The position numbers and the translations under genes were made by a program. The notes beneath the pieces were generated by a model, which had not been told where the DNA came from, made no database searches, and was given only the letters and a program-made list of their open reading frames with translations. This document shows positions 17,725 to 28,000 of a stretch of DNA of 64,000 nt, in pieces. How positions within the stretch are numbered: position 1 is the first letter of the stretch; each line of letters starts with the position of its first letter. The stretch is from Nakamurella endophytica (lineage in GTDB: Bacteria > Actinomycetota > Actinomycetes > Mycobacteriales > Nakamurellaceae), in assembly GCF_014646215.1 (NCBI RefSeq), contig NZ_BMNA01000001.1, positions 761,260 through 825,259 on the forward strand, written 5' to 3'.

Positions 17725-20700
17725 TCAGTCCCGCGCGAGCTCGCGCAGCCGGCGCACCGCGGTCTCGATGCGGTCCGCCGAGACGGTGACCGCCGGCTTC
17801 ATCGGCTGCGCGAACAGCGCGATCCGGTACTCGTCGACGAGCCGCCGGGCCTCGTCGACCGCGCGGTCGGCGTCGCGGTCCGGGGGCAGCGCGCGGACGG
17901 CCTCGGCCAGGCTGCGCTGCAGCGCCTGCACCTCGTGGGTGCGCAGCAGGTCGCGCTGCGGGTTCTCGCGGAGGCGGCGGGTGCGGATGCCCAGCGCCTG
18001 CAGCCGCCGGGTGAGCTCCGGCAGCCGGCCGGCGGTGGTCCGGGTGATGAAGCCGGGCGCCATCAGGCCGGTCAGCTGGTCGCGCATGTCGGCCAGCGGG
18101 GTGCGCCAGGCGGCGGCCGCCGGGGCCCGGGACAGGTCGTCGAGGGCGGATCCGACCTCGTGCGCCGCCCGCAGCACCGGGTCGACCGCCAGCAGGATGT
18201 CCAGCACCGCCCGGGGCAGCTGCGGCTCGATGCGGGCGGCCAGCGCCCGGTACCCGTCCGCGGTCCACTGCGGCCCGCCGGCCCAGTCCAGCAGCGCGTC
18301 GACGGCGGCCTCCGTGGCGTCGGCCACCAGGTCGGTGAGGCTGCCGTACGGGCTGACACTGATCGTCAGCAGCTGGGCGCGGTCCAAGCCGTTGCGGACG
18401 TGCGACACCGGCGGCCGGGCGCCCAGCACCAGCAGCCGCCGGGTGCCGGCCCGCATCGCCCGCCGCTGCTCGACCGCCGTCGGGAAGACCCGGACGCCGA
18501 CCGTGCTGCCCTCGTCGACCAGGGCCGGGTAGACGCTGACCGTCTGGCCCGCGGCCCGCTCGGTCACCTGCCGGGGCAGCCCGTCGGCGGGAAACGCGGT
18601 CAACCCGGTGCGCTCCAGCTCGGCGCCCAGCTCGGCGACGGCGCCGCGGGTCTGCTGCTGCAGCGTCCGCCGCAGCGCCGCCAGGTCCTTGCCGGTCGCC
18701 ACCTGGCGCCCGTCGTCGTCGACGATGCGGTAGGTCATCCGCAGGTGGTCGGGCACCTTGTCGGCCTCGAAGTCCTCCGGGCGCACGACGACCCCGGTCA
18801 GCCGGCGCAGCGCGTCGGCCAGCGCCGGCGCCACCGGCCCGGACGGCGGCATCAGCCGCAGCGCCTGCGCCGCGACGTCCGGCGCCGGCACGAAGTTGCG
18901 CCGCAGGTGCTTGGGCAGCGACCGGATCAGCGCCACCGCCAGGTCCTGCCGGGCTCCCGGGACGACGGTGTCCACCTGCTGCGGGTCGACCTGGGCCAGG
19001 GCGGCCAGCGGCACCGTGGTGGCGACGCCGTCGTCGGCCCGGCCGGGATCGAACACGTAGTCCAGGTCCAGCTCCAGGCCACCGGAGGTCATCCGGTCCG
19101 GGAAGGCGGCCAGGTCGACGTCGTCGGCGCCCGCGGCGAGCAGCATCTCGGGCGTGAAGGTGAGCAGATCGGGCTGGCGACGGGACTCCCGGCGCCACCA
19201 GGCGTCGAAGTGCCGGCCCGACGTGACCTCGGCGGGGATCCGCTCGTCGTAGAGCTGGTACAACGCCTCGTCGTCGAGCAGGAGGTTCCGGCGGCGGATG
19301 CGGTCCTCGCGCTCGCTGACCTCCCGCATCGCCCGCTCGTTCGCCGAGAAGAAGGCGTGCCGCGTCTCCCAGTCCCGCTCGACCAGGGCGTGCCGCAGGA
19401 ACAGCTCGCGCGAGAGCACCGGGTCGATGCGGTCGAACTGCACCGTGCGGGCCGGTACCACCGTCACGCCGAACAGCGTCACCCGCTCGGTCGCCACCAC
19501 CGACGCCCGCCGGGCGTCCCACCGCGGCTCCGAATGGCTGCGCTTGACCAGCGCCGCACCCGCGTCCTCCACCCACCGCGGGTCGACCGCGGCCACCGTC
19601 CGGCCCCAGAGCCGGGCCGTCTCCACCAGCTCCGCCGCGACCACCAGGTCGGGCGGCGACTTGGCGACGGCGGACCCCGGCCACAGCACGAACGAGGCGC
19701 CGCGGGCGCCGTCGTAGTCGCGGCCCTGGGCGGTGCGCCGGCCACCCGGCGGCGTGGGCCGGTCGCGGGTCACCTTGCGGCCGAGGTGCGACAGCAGCCC
19801 GGAGAGGACGGCGGTGTGCACCGCCACCGTGTCGAACGGTTCGGTGGCCAGCGACCCGCGGCCCTGCTGGGTGGCGTGGGCGGCGGCGTCTCCGTCGGCG
19901 CGTGCCCGCCGGCGGTCCCGGCCACCGGACGGCGACCGGCCCTGCGCCCGCTGGGCGTCCGGCGTCCCGGGAGGCGCACCGTCCCCGTCCGATGTCGCGT
20001 CTCCCTCGCCGGCCGTCGTCGCGGCCCGCCCGTCGCCGGCCGTCCGGTCCCGCCCGTCGCCGCGACCGGGCCGGCGCCCACCGCGACGCCGCCCGTCACC
20101 GGTGTCGACCAGCTGGCGCAGCTGCGCGTGCAGGTCCTGCCACTCACGGATGCGCAGGTAGTGCAGGTACTCGGCGCGGCACATCCGGCGGAACGAGTTG
20201 CCCGACCGCTGCGCCGCCTGCGCCCGCAGGTAGTGCCACAGGTGCAGGTGCGCGAGGAAGTCCGAGGACGGGTCGACGAACCGGGCGTGCGCCGCGACGG
20301 CCCTGTCCCGGTCCTCCAGCGGGTACTCCCGCACGTCCTGGATGCCCAGCGCCGACGCGATCACCAACAGCTCGTCCAGGACGCCCCGCCGCTCCCCCTC
20401 GACGATCATGCGGGCCAGGCGCGGGTCGACCGGCAACGACGCCAGCCGGCGCCCGACGTCGGTCAGCCGCACCCCGCCGTGGTCGCCGGCCGGTTGCAGG
20501 GCGCCGAGCTCGTTCAGCACGGCGACGCCGTCGGTGATCTGCCGCGTCTCCGGCGGGTCGAGGAACGGGAAGCTCGCGACGTCGCCCAGCTCCAGCGACG
20601 CCATCTGCAGGATGACCGACGCCAGCGACGTCCGAAGGATCTCCGGGTCGGTGTACCGGGGCCGCGCCGCGAAGTCCTCCGCCGAGTACAGCCGGATGCA

Positions 20701-22440
20701 GACGCCCTCGGCGACCCGGCCGCAACGGCCGGCGCGCTGCCCGGCGGAGGCCTGGGAGATCTTCTCGATCGGCAGCCGCTGCACCTTGGTGCGCGACGAG
20801 TAGCGGGAGATCCGGGCGGTGCCGGGGTCGACGACGTAGCGGATCCCGGGAACGGTCAGCGACGTCTCCGCCACGTTGGTGGACAGCACGATCCGCCGCC
20901 CGGTGTGCTCGCTGAACACCCGGTGCTGGTCCGCGGCCGACAACCGGCCGTACAGCGGAAGGATCTCGGTCCCGGCCTCGCGGCCGGACAGGTGCCCGCG
21001 CAAGGCGTCGGCGGTGTCGGTGATCTCCCGCTCGCCGGACAGGAACACCAGGATGTCTCCGGGACCGACCCGGCAGAGCTCGTCCACGGCGGCGAGGATC
21101 GCCCCGGTCTGGTCGAGGTCGACCCCGTCGCCGGCCCGGCCGCCGCGCGGCTCCGTGTCCCGGCCACCTCGCCGACCTGCGTCCCGGGCGCCCTCGGGCC
21201 CGCCGCGGGCACCACCGGTCGCGTCGCGCCGGCCGCCGGTCGGCCGGTGGTCCCGCCCGCCGGGCGCCGCGCCGCCGGCGTTGGTCGGGGTGTCGTCCTC
21301 GGTGTCGAGGTCGTCCCCGGTTCCGTCCGCGTCCTCGTCGCCGTCGACGTCGGCGCCCCACGGCCGGTAGCGGATCTCCACCGGATAGGTCCGTCCGGAG
21401 ACCTCGACCACCGGGGCGTCCGCGAAGAAGCGGCTGAACCGCTGCGGGTCGATCGTCGCCGAGGTGATGAGCACCTTCAGGTCCGGCCGGCGCGGCAGCA
21501 GCTCGGTGAGGTAGCCGAGCAGGAAGTCGATCGTCAGGCTCCGCTCGTGGGCCTCGTCGACGATGATCGTGTCGTAGGCCAGCAGGTCCCGGTCCCGGTG
21601 GATCTCGGCCAGCAGGATGCCGTCCGTCATCAGCTTGACCAGCGTGTCCGGCCCGGTGTGGTCGCCGAACCGCACCGTGTAGCCGATCGGGCCACCGAGC
21701 GAGGTCCCGGTCTCCTCGGCGATCCGCTCGGCCAGCGCCCGGGCGGCGATGCGCCGGGGCTGGGTGTGCCCGATCATCCCGCCGACACCGCGGCCCAGCG
21801 CCAGGCAGATCTTGGGCAGCTGTGTCGACTTGCCCGAGCCGGTCTCGCCCGCCACCACCACGACCTGGTGGTCCCGGATGGCGGCCGCGAGGTCGTCGAC
21901 GCGCTCGGCGACCGGCAGCCCGGCGGGGTAGGTGATCCTCGGGACGGAGTCCCGGCGGCGCCGCAGCCGAGCCTCGGCCCGGTCCACCGCCGCGGCCACC
22001 TCGGCCAGCGCCGCACGGCGGCGGTCGGCGGGTCCGCGCCGTCCGATCCTGGCGAGCCGGCCGTCCAGCCGGCGGCGGTCGGCCGGACCGAGCAGCGCGA
22101 TGCGGTCCGCGAGGGCGGCGGGATCCGGGCGGGAGGACGGCGGTGTGCGGTGCGTGGCGTCCGCTGTCCGGGTGGCGTGGGCGGACGCCGCCGCGGTGTC
22201 GGCCGGTTGCGCCGGCGCTGCCGGCTCGAGCGGCGCTGCCGGCACGGTCTCCCGGCCCGACACGGTCAGCTCGGTCGGTCCCGTCGGCACCGTCGGCACG
22301 GTCTGCCGGTCCGACGGAGCCGAGGTGTCCGGCGGAGCCGTGGCGTCCGACGGAGCCGTGACGTCCGACGGAGCCGAGGCGTCCGGCGGAGCCGTGACGT
22401 CCGGCGGCGACGGTGGCGCTGTCGCCGCGTGCTCGGTCAT
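17725..22440 (-). CDS. hrpA: ATP-dependent RNA helicase HrpA
   Basis: 1571-aa DEAH-box helicase, longer than E. coli HrpA (1300 aa). Walker A GETGSGKST near residue 200 and DEAH in IIVDEAHERSLTIDF near 293; later STNVAETSLTVPGIRYVVD and QRAGRCGRVAEGVCIRLY. The large C-terminal HrpA-specific region follows. Two additions stand out: a 35-residue hexapeptide repeat near the N-terminus, and two long Gly/Arg/Asp-rich insertions (about residues 360-440 and 778-863). HrpA acts on mRNA/ribosome complexes and collided ribosomes in other bacteria. ATG 22440 has GGAG six bases upstream. Confidence 0.93.
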   Translation of the reverse strand: MTEHAATAPPSPPDVTAPPDASAPSDVTAPSDATAPPDTSAPSDRQTVPTVPTGPTELTVSGRETVPAAPLEPAAPAQPADTAAASAHATRTADATHRTPPSSRPDPAALADRIALLGPADRRRLDGRLARIGRRGPADRRRAALAEVAAAVDRAEARLRRRRDSVPRITYPAGLPVAERVDDLAAAIRDHQVVVVAGETGSGKSTQLPKICLALGRGVGGMIGHTQPRRIAARALAERIAEETGTSLGGPIGYTVRFGDHTGPDTLVKLMTDGILLAEIHRDRDLLAYDTIIVDEAHERSLTIDFLLGYLTELLPRRPDLKVLITSATIDPQRFSRFFADAPVVEVSGRTYPVEIRYRPWGADVDGDEDADGTGDDLDTEDDTPTNAGGAAPGGRDHRPTGGRRDATGGARGGPEGARDAGRRGGRDTEPRGGRAGDGVDLDQTGAILAAVDELCRVGPGDILVFLSGEREITDTADALRGHLSGREAGTEILPLYGRLSAADQHRVFSEHTGRRIVLSTNVAETSLTVPGIRYVVDPGTARISRYSSRTKVQRLPIEKISQASAGQRAGRCGRVAEGVCIRLYSAEDFAARPRYTDPEILRTSLASVILQMASLELGDVASFPFLDPPETRQITDGVAVLNELGALQPAGDHGGVRLTDVGRRLASLPVDPRLARMIVEGERRGVLDELLVIASALGIQDVREYPLEDRDRAVAAHARFVDPSSDFLAHLHLWHYLRAQAAQRSGNSFRRMCRAEYLHYLRIREWQDLHAQLRQLVDTGDGRRRGGRRPGRGDGRDRTAGDGRAATTAGEGDATSDGDGAPPGTPDAQRAQGRSPSGGRDRRRARADGDAAAHATQQGRGSLATEPFDTVAVHTAVLSGLLSHLGRKVTRDRPTPPGGRRTAQGRDYDGARGASFVLWPGSAVAKSPPDLVVAAELVETARLWGRTVAAVDPRWVEDAGAALVKRSHSEPRWDARRASVVATERVTLFGVTVVPARTVQFDRIDPVLSRELFLRHALVERDWETRHAFFSANERAMREVSEREDRIRRRNLLLDDEALYQLYDERIPAEVTSGRHFDAWWRRESRRQPDLLTFTPEMLLAAGADDVDLAAFPDRMTSGGLELDLDYVFDPGRADDGVATTVPLAALAQVDPQQVDTVVPGARQDLAVALIRSLPKHLRRNFVPAPDVAAQALRLMPPSGPVAPALADALRRLTGVVVRPEDFEADKVPDHLRMTYRIVDDDGRQVATGKDLAALRRTLQQQTRGAVAELGAELERTGLTAFPADGLPRQVTERAAGQTVSVYPALVDEGSTVGVRVFPTAVEQRRAMRAGTRRLLVLGARPPVSHVRNGLDRAQLLTISVSPYGSLTDLVADATEAAVDALLDWAGGPQWTADGYRALAARIEPQLPRAVLDILLAVDPVLRAAHEVGSALDDLSRAPAAAAWRTPLADMRDQLTGLMAPGFITRTTAGRLPELTRRLQALGIRTRRLRENPQRDLLRTHEVQALQRSLAEAVRALPPDRDADRAVDEARRLVDEYRIALFAQPMKPAVTVSADRIETAVRRLRELARD
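22309..22416. repeat. 18-bp tandem repeat inside hrpA coding a hexapeptide array
   Basis: Six head-to-tail 18-base units beginning GTCC(G/A)(A/G)CGGAGCCG, read on the minus strand as six-residue units of the form (A/S)P(P/S)D(V/A/T)(T/S). It is in frame and encodes residues about 9-44 of HrpA, so copy number changes would preserve the reading frame. Confidence 0.85.
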
Positions 22441-22656
22441 GACGTCTCCAGGATAGGCGGGCTCCGGCCGGGTCCCGTGGGAGCACGGTTCTCGCGGACG
22501 CCGCGGATCGATGAACCCCGGACCGTGAGCGGCGGCGCGGCGGCGACCGGGCACCCTGACGGCGCGCCGCGCACCGGACCCTCGCGTCACCCTGTCCCGG
22601 AGCCGCGGGACCGGACCAGCCGGCCGCGGCGCGTCACCCTGCGGCCGGCCGGCGGG

Positions 22657-23373
22657 TCAGCGTGCCGCCGCGCCTCCCGGGTGCAGCTGGGCGGCGAAGA
22701 AGGCCAGGATCCGCGACCGGGCGTCCGCCGTCGCCTCCGGGTCGTAGGACACCCCGAACACCTTGAGCAGCGGGGTCAGCGGCGACGCCGCGGTCAGCCG
22801 GTTCATGAAGCCGTGCCCGGCCTGCGGGTACTCCTTGACGTCGAACTCGCCGTCCCGGTGCTCGAGCACCCGACCCAGCCGGCCGGCGGCGCCGGGCAGG
22901 CTGCGGTCGCGGCCGCCGTAGCTCGCCACGATCGGGCACGGGTCGGAGAGCACCTCCTCGAGGTTCTTGGGCAGCTGGCCGTAGTTCACCGAAGCCACCG
23001 CCCACCCCGGGCGGCCCGCCATGAGCAGCGCGAAGCCGCCACCCATGCAGAAGCCGATGATGCCCACCGCGCCGGTGCAGTCGTCCCGGTCGGCGACCCA
23101 GCGCCGCGCCGCGTCGATCTCCTCGAACATGGGCCCGCGCTGCGCGGCGAGCTGCCGGAAGGCGCCCTGCATGCAGCGGATCGGCGCCCGCCCCCCGAAC
23201 AGGTCGGGCACCACCGCGAGGTAGCCGGCACCGGCCAGCCAGTCGGCCTGCGACCGCATGTCGTCGCCGAGCCCGAACAGGTCGTGCACCACCACGACGG
23301 CCGGCCACGGTGCGGCGGTGGCCGGCGGCGTCGCCAGGTACGCGGAGTGCCCCGCGCCGGGCAGTGTGATCAT
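22657..23373 (-). CDS. Dienelactone hydrolase family protein
   Basis: 238-aa alpha/beta hydrolase. The N-terminal VVVVHDLFGLGDDMRSQADWLA, the nucleophile elbow GFCMGGGFAL (Cys in place of Ser, as in dienelactone hydrolases), an Asp in ASYGGRDRSLPG, and the catalytic His in EYPQAGHGFMNR form the Cys-Asp-His triad. Substrate unknown; these enzymes hydrolyse dienelactones or related esters. ATG 23373 gives MITLPGAGHSAYLATPP. Confidence 0.88.
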   Translation of the reverse strand: MITLPGAGHSAYLATPPATAAPWPAVVVVHDLFGLGDDMRSQADWLAGAGYLAVVPDLFGGRAPIRCMQGAFRQLAAQRGPMFEEIDAARRWVADRDDCTGAVGIIGFCMGGGFALLMAGRPGWAVASVNYGQLPKNLEEVLSDPCPIVASYGGRDRSLPGAAGRLGRVLEHRDGEFDVKEYPQAGHGFMNRLTAASPLTPLLKVFGVSYDPEATADARSRILAFFAAQLHPGGAAAR

Positions 23374-23478
23374 CGGCACCCGCCGAGGGTACGTCCGGGC
23401 CCGGCCGGCCCGCGGTCGGGCGCCGCCCGTCCACGGCGGTTCCGGCGGCGCGGTCCGGTGGGATGAAACACTGGTCCG

Positions 23479-24348
23479 GTGATCCTGGGCTACCTGCTCG
23501 CCGTGTGCGGCGCGCTGGGCTCCGGGATCGGCTCGGTGCTCGAGTCCATCGGGGTCCGCCGGTCCGGCGCGTTCGGCGGCGGTACCGACGAGCTGGGCAG
23601 GGTGGCCCGGCAGCCGCTGTACTGGTGCGGGATCCTCGTGGACATCGCGGGGTTCGTCTGCGCGGCCGCGGCTCTGCACCACCTGCCGCTGTTCCTCGTG
23701 CAGTCGGTGATGGCCTTCTCGGTCGGGGTCACCGCGACGATCTCCGTCCTGCTGGGCAGTCACCTGCACCGGTGGGGCTGGACGTCGCTGGGCGTCGCCG
23801 CCGCCGGCCTGGTGCTGGTCGGTATCTCCGCCGAGCCGGGCGCGGCCCGGCCACTGCCGCCCGGCTGGCACTGGTTCCTGTTGGGCCTGGTGGCACCCGG
23901 GCTGGTGATCGCCTACGGCGCGAGCCGGACGGACCGCTGGTGGACGGCCCCGACGCTGGCCTTCGGCGCCGGCATGGGGTTCGCCGCCGTCGCCGTCTCG
24001 GCCCGCACGCTGCACGTCCACTCCCTCGGGGGGCTGATCGGCAGCCCGGCCGCCTGGGCGATCGCGGTCAACGGGGTGGCCGCCACGGTGGTCTTCGCCA
24101 TGGCGTTGCAGAAGGGCAGCCCGACGACCGTGTCGGCGGTGATGTTCACGACCAACACGGTGGCACCGTCGCTGGTCGGCCTGCTGGTGCTGGGCGACCG
24201 CATCCGGCCCGGCTTCGCCGTGGCCGGCGGCATCGGCTTCGTGATGGCGGTGGTCGGCGCGATCGCGCTGGCGCACTATGCGTCGATGTCGCCGCCGCCC
24301 GGCCCGACAGAGCGGCGCGCCAACCGCCCGCTGACCGCGCGGGCCTGA
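23479..24348 (+). CDS. DMT-superfamily-like integral membrane protein
   Basis: 289-aa protein with nine to ten hydrophobic segments and internal two-fold pattern typical of drug/metabolite-type transporters (LGYLLAVCGALGSGIGSVLE ... SAVMFTTNTVAPSLVGLLVLGD, the latter resembling the second EamA repeat's end). Substrate unknown. GTG 23479 has AACACT six bases before it and no ribosome site (leaderless pattern). It is divergent from the hydrolase. Confidence 0.78.
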   Translation: MILGYLLAVCGALGSGIGSVLESIGVRRSGAFGGGTDELGRVARQPLYWCGILVDIAGFVCAAAALHHLPLFLVQSVMAFSVGVTATISVLLGSHLHRWGWTSLGVAAAGLVLVGISAEPGAARPLPPGWHWFLLGLVAPGLVIAYGASRTDRWWTAPTLAFGAGMGFAAVAVSARTLHVHSLGGLIGSPAAWAIAVNGVAATVVFAMALQKGSPTTVSAVMFTTNTVAPSLVGLLVLGDRIRPGFAVAGGIGFVMAVVGAIALAHYASMSPPPGPTERRANRPLTARA

Positions 24349-24403
24349 GCGTTCCATCCATCCACGGCGTCGGCGGACGCCCCACCCTCGAGGACGGCAC
24401 GGC

Positions 24404-24970
24404 ATGGCCTGGTTCGATCTGGGACGCCTCTTCAAGGGGCAGAGCCCGCAGGAGCGGCTGCTGCGTGCAGGGATTCGGGCGGACATCGCGATGGCGGCCG
24501 GCCGGATGGCCGGCGACCCGCGGTCCGATCCGACGGTGCGCGAGGTGGCCACCCAGCTGCCGGACGACGAGACGGCCCTGCGGCTCATGGAGGGCCGGTA
24601 CGGCAAGGTCATGGGCCTGCTCGTGCTGACCGACCGGCGGGTGCTGTTCTTCGGGCACGAGTACGTCGGCGGCCCGTTGGCCGAGGTCGAGCTGACCTCG
24701 ATCGACCGGATCTCCAGCGGCGGTTCGGTGCGGACCGGCACCTCGGTGACGGTCACCGGCCCGGACGTCGCGCTCACCGTGGACCGGGGGCTGGCCCTGT
24801 CCGGGGAGCAGTTCGCCGAGGCCGTCCGGGAGGTGCGGTTCGGGTCGGCGCCGGTCGAGCGGCGGGACCCGTTGGAGGTGCTGGCCGAGCTCCGGGTGAT
24901 GCGGGATTCCGGCCGGCTGTCCGAGGAGGAGTTCCAGAAGCAGAAGCGCCGGCTGGTCGACGAGCTCTGA
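24404..24970 (+). CDS. PH-like domain plus C-terminal SHOCT domain protein
   Basis: 188 aa. The middle (about residues 62-130; GLLVLTDRRVLFFGHEY, ISSGGSVRTGTSVTV) matches the bacterial PH-like fold seen in short cytoplasmic proteins. The last 33 residues (DPLEVLAELRVMRDSGRLSEEEF...) are a SHOCT domain, a short helical module for oligomerisation, often ending actinobacterial proteins of unknown role. ATG 24404 follows the upstream gene closely on the same strand. Confidence 0.85.
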   Translation: MAWFDLGRLFKGQSPQERLLRAGIRADIAMAAGRMAGDPRSDPTVREVATQLPDDETALRLMEGRYGKVMGLLVLTDRRVLFFGHEYVGGPLAEVELTSIDRISSGGSVRTGTSVTVTGPDVALTVDRGLALSGEQFAEAVREVRFGSAPVERRDPLEVLAELRVMRDSGRLSEEEFQKQKRRLVDEL

Positions 24971-25028
24971 CGCCTTACCGCCCTCGCTGCGGCCGGGGCG
25001 CCGTCACCGATCGAAGGGCCGGAAACGG

Positions 25029-25066
25029 CCGTCGGGCCGGCACCCTTGCGGATGCCGGCCCGACGG
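25029..25066. terminator. Bidirectional hairpin between converging genes
   Basis: Perfect 14-bp inverted repeat (CCGTCGGGCCGGCA / TGCCGGCCCGACGG) with a 10-base loop, placed between the SHOCT gene (plus, ends 24970) and the subtilase (minus, ends 25083). Confidence 0.85.
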
Positions 25067-25082
25067 TGTGCGAGCGGAGGGG

Positions 25083-28000
25083 TCACTCCCCGCTGGCGTT
25101 GACCTTGACGATGGTGCCGCTGCCGTCCAGGTACTGCACCCAGCCCAGCGCCGGCGTCGAGGTGCTGGCCCCGCTGAAGGACGCGGTGACCGGCACGCTC
25201 TGCTGCACCCGGACCGTGGAGTTGGCCGGGCTCACCGTGAACGTCCCGGTGTTCCCGGTCGTGCCCACGGCGTAGCTGCGGAACTGGTACGCGGTGCTGG
25301 TGGTGCCGGGGGCGTTGGCGAACCCGTCGACCGCCGCGATGTAGTCACCGGCCGCCGGGGCGACCAGGGTGACCGCTTCGCGGGCGGAGCTGGTGCCCGA
25401 GACCCCGACCAGCGTGGCCGCACCGTTGACGATCCGGTACACGTACAGGTCGATGTCGGCGCCCGAGCTGTCGTCCGGACCCACGGCGGCGAACCGGACC
25501 ACCTTGGTGCCGGCGGCGACCGTCAGCGGGTAGGTGTTCTCACCGTCGGCGGCGACGCTGCCCGCGGTGACCTTGGCCCTGGCCAGGCCGAAGGCCTGGA
25601 TCGGGAAGGCACCGGAGACACCCGACTGCACGGTCCAGGAGGCCGAGCCGGCGGTGCCGGTGACGGAGACCTCCGGGGTGGTGTTGCGGACCGCGACCGG
25701 CTGGATCGCGATGGGCGACCGGACGGTGTTGTTGTTGCCGGTCCACGTCAGGAACCCGGTGGCGTACTTGCCGACCTTGGCCGTCGTGCGGGTCAGGGTG
25801 ACCGTGAAGGGACGGGTCTGCCCGGCCTTGCTGAAGGTCAGGATCGACGGCGTCACCTTGGCGGTGAAGCCCGGGACCGAGATCTGGGCGCGGTACAGGC
25901 CCGGCGTCACGGCGGTCACCCGGCGGGTGATCTTCTGGCTGCCCAGCAGGGCACCGATCGCGATCGACGGGGTGTTGTAGTCGCTCGGGTCGATCGCCGG
26001 AGCCCCGGTGCCGGTGTCGTAGCCCAGGCCTTCGAGGTAGCCCAGCCAGTCGTCGTCACCGGAGTTGTAGATCAGGCCCGGGTTGAACATCCGGGTCGGG
26101 ACCGCCTCGCCGGCGCCCTGGGCGAACGGGTCGGTGACGCCCGAACCGTCGGCCGCGCGCGTGTTGCGTGCGGTCGTCATCAGCGCCGACTTGATGGCCA
26201 TCGGACCCCAGGTCGGGTTCTTGGCCTTGTACAGCGCGGCCAGGCCCGCGATGTGCGGGGTGGCCATCGAGGTGCCGGACAGGAAGTTGAAGCTCCGGCC
26301 CTGCTGCTCCTCGACCGGAGCGGTGGCGGCGAGGACGCCGACGCCGGGGGCGGAGACGTCCGGCTTGAGCAGGTTGCCCGCGGAGGCGAGCGACGGGCCG
26401 CGCGAGGAGAACGCGGCGATCTGCGGGTACGCCGTCTTGATGCCGGTGGTGTTGCCCGGGACCAGCGACGCGGTGGCGCCCGCGGTCAGGGCGTACGCCT
26501 TGACCTCCGGACCACCCGGGACGTCGATGTGCACGGTCGGCACCGAGTGCAGGTCGGCGTCCGTGGAGTTGGACGCCAGGTTGGCGAGGATCATGCCGGC
26601 ACCGCCGGCACGCTTGACCTCGGCCGACTTGGCGACCCGGTCGTACACGCCGCGGTCGCACTCGACGATCTTGCCGGCGACCTTGGCCGGGTCGAGCGAG
26701 TTGGGGCCGCAGAGCGCCGCGACGGCCGTGGTCTGCCCGGCCGCCGCCGCGGACTGCCCGGCGATCAGCGGCTTGGGGCCGACGGTCGCCGTGACGGTGG
26801 TGCTGGCGCCGACGTACTTCTTGCCGTTGCCGAGCACCACGGTGCCCTCGTACGGCTTCATGGTGCTGGCCGCGACCGTGGTGATCCACGGGCTGGTGTT
26901 GTCCAGCGTGGAGGCACCCGGGCCGGAGTTGCCCCCTGCGGCCGAGACGAAGATCCCGGCGGACGCCGCAGTCAAAAAGGCCAGCTGCACGGGGTCACCC
27001 GGGCCGGACTCCGAGGTCCCGCCGACGGAGTAGTTGATGACGTCGACGCCGTCGGTCACGGCCTGGTCGACGGCCGAGACGATGTCGGAGTCCAGACCAC
27101 CCGAGGTGCAGGGCGAGACGCAGTCCCAGAGGACCTTGTAGGCGGCGATCGACGCGCCCGGGGCGACGCCCGAGATCTTGCCGAAGTTCCGGCCCTCGAC
27201 GGTGGCCGTCACGCCGTAGTTGCCGCCGGCGGTCGACGCGGTGTGCGTGCCGTGCCCGTCACCGTCCCGCGGCGAGACGCTCTCGTCCGGGACCAAGAGG
27301 TTGACCGGGTTGGCGGCCAGGAACGAGTCGCCGAAGTAGCGGGCGCTGATGAGCTTGGTGTTGCACAGGTTCGCGGTCCAGTTCTCGCCGACCTCGCAGG
27401 CACCGGTGAAGGTGTCCCCGTTGGCCTTCTTCTGGACGATCTGGTCGCCGACCCGGTACGCGCGGTACGGGTCCGACGCGGAGGGCTGGGTCCCCAGCTT
27501 GGCGCCGGCGAACGAGGCCGCCTCGGGCCAGATGCCGGTGTCGATGACGCCGATGACGACGCCCTTGCCGGCCTTGGCGATGCCGCCGAGGCTGTCCCAG
27601 ACGCCGGTGCTGCCGGCGAGCTTCCAGTAGTCGTAGTCGACCCGGTCGTCCTGGATGGTCTGCAGGGCGTCCTTGGTGACCGCGACCACGCCCGGGGTGG
27701 CGGCCAGCTTCTGCGCCTGCTTGGCGGTCAGCTCCGCGGCGAAGCCGTTGAGGGCCACCGAGTAGTGGCTGGTCGGCTTCGCGCCGACCGACGCCGCGAC
27801 GGACGCCTGGTCGTGCGAGAGGACCTGCTGGTACCGGCGGGCGGCGGCGCTCTGCACCTGCACCTTGCGACCGGCGGTCGGCTTGGTGGCCGGGATCTTC
27901 GCGACACCGCCCTCGTAGGCGGCGATCGGCGCCTTCTGCAGGGTGACGATGTACCGGCCGGCCGTGAACTGGCTCGGACCGGCAGTGCTGCCTTCGCCGG

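Noticed and set aside
17935-23466. Very long plus-strand open frame (over 1800 codons) opposite hrpA and the hydrolase gene
   Set aside because: It is the antisense of well-supported genes; high GC suppresses stops and the translation has no domains.
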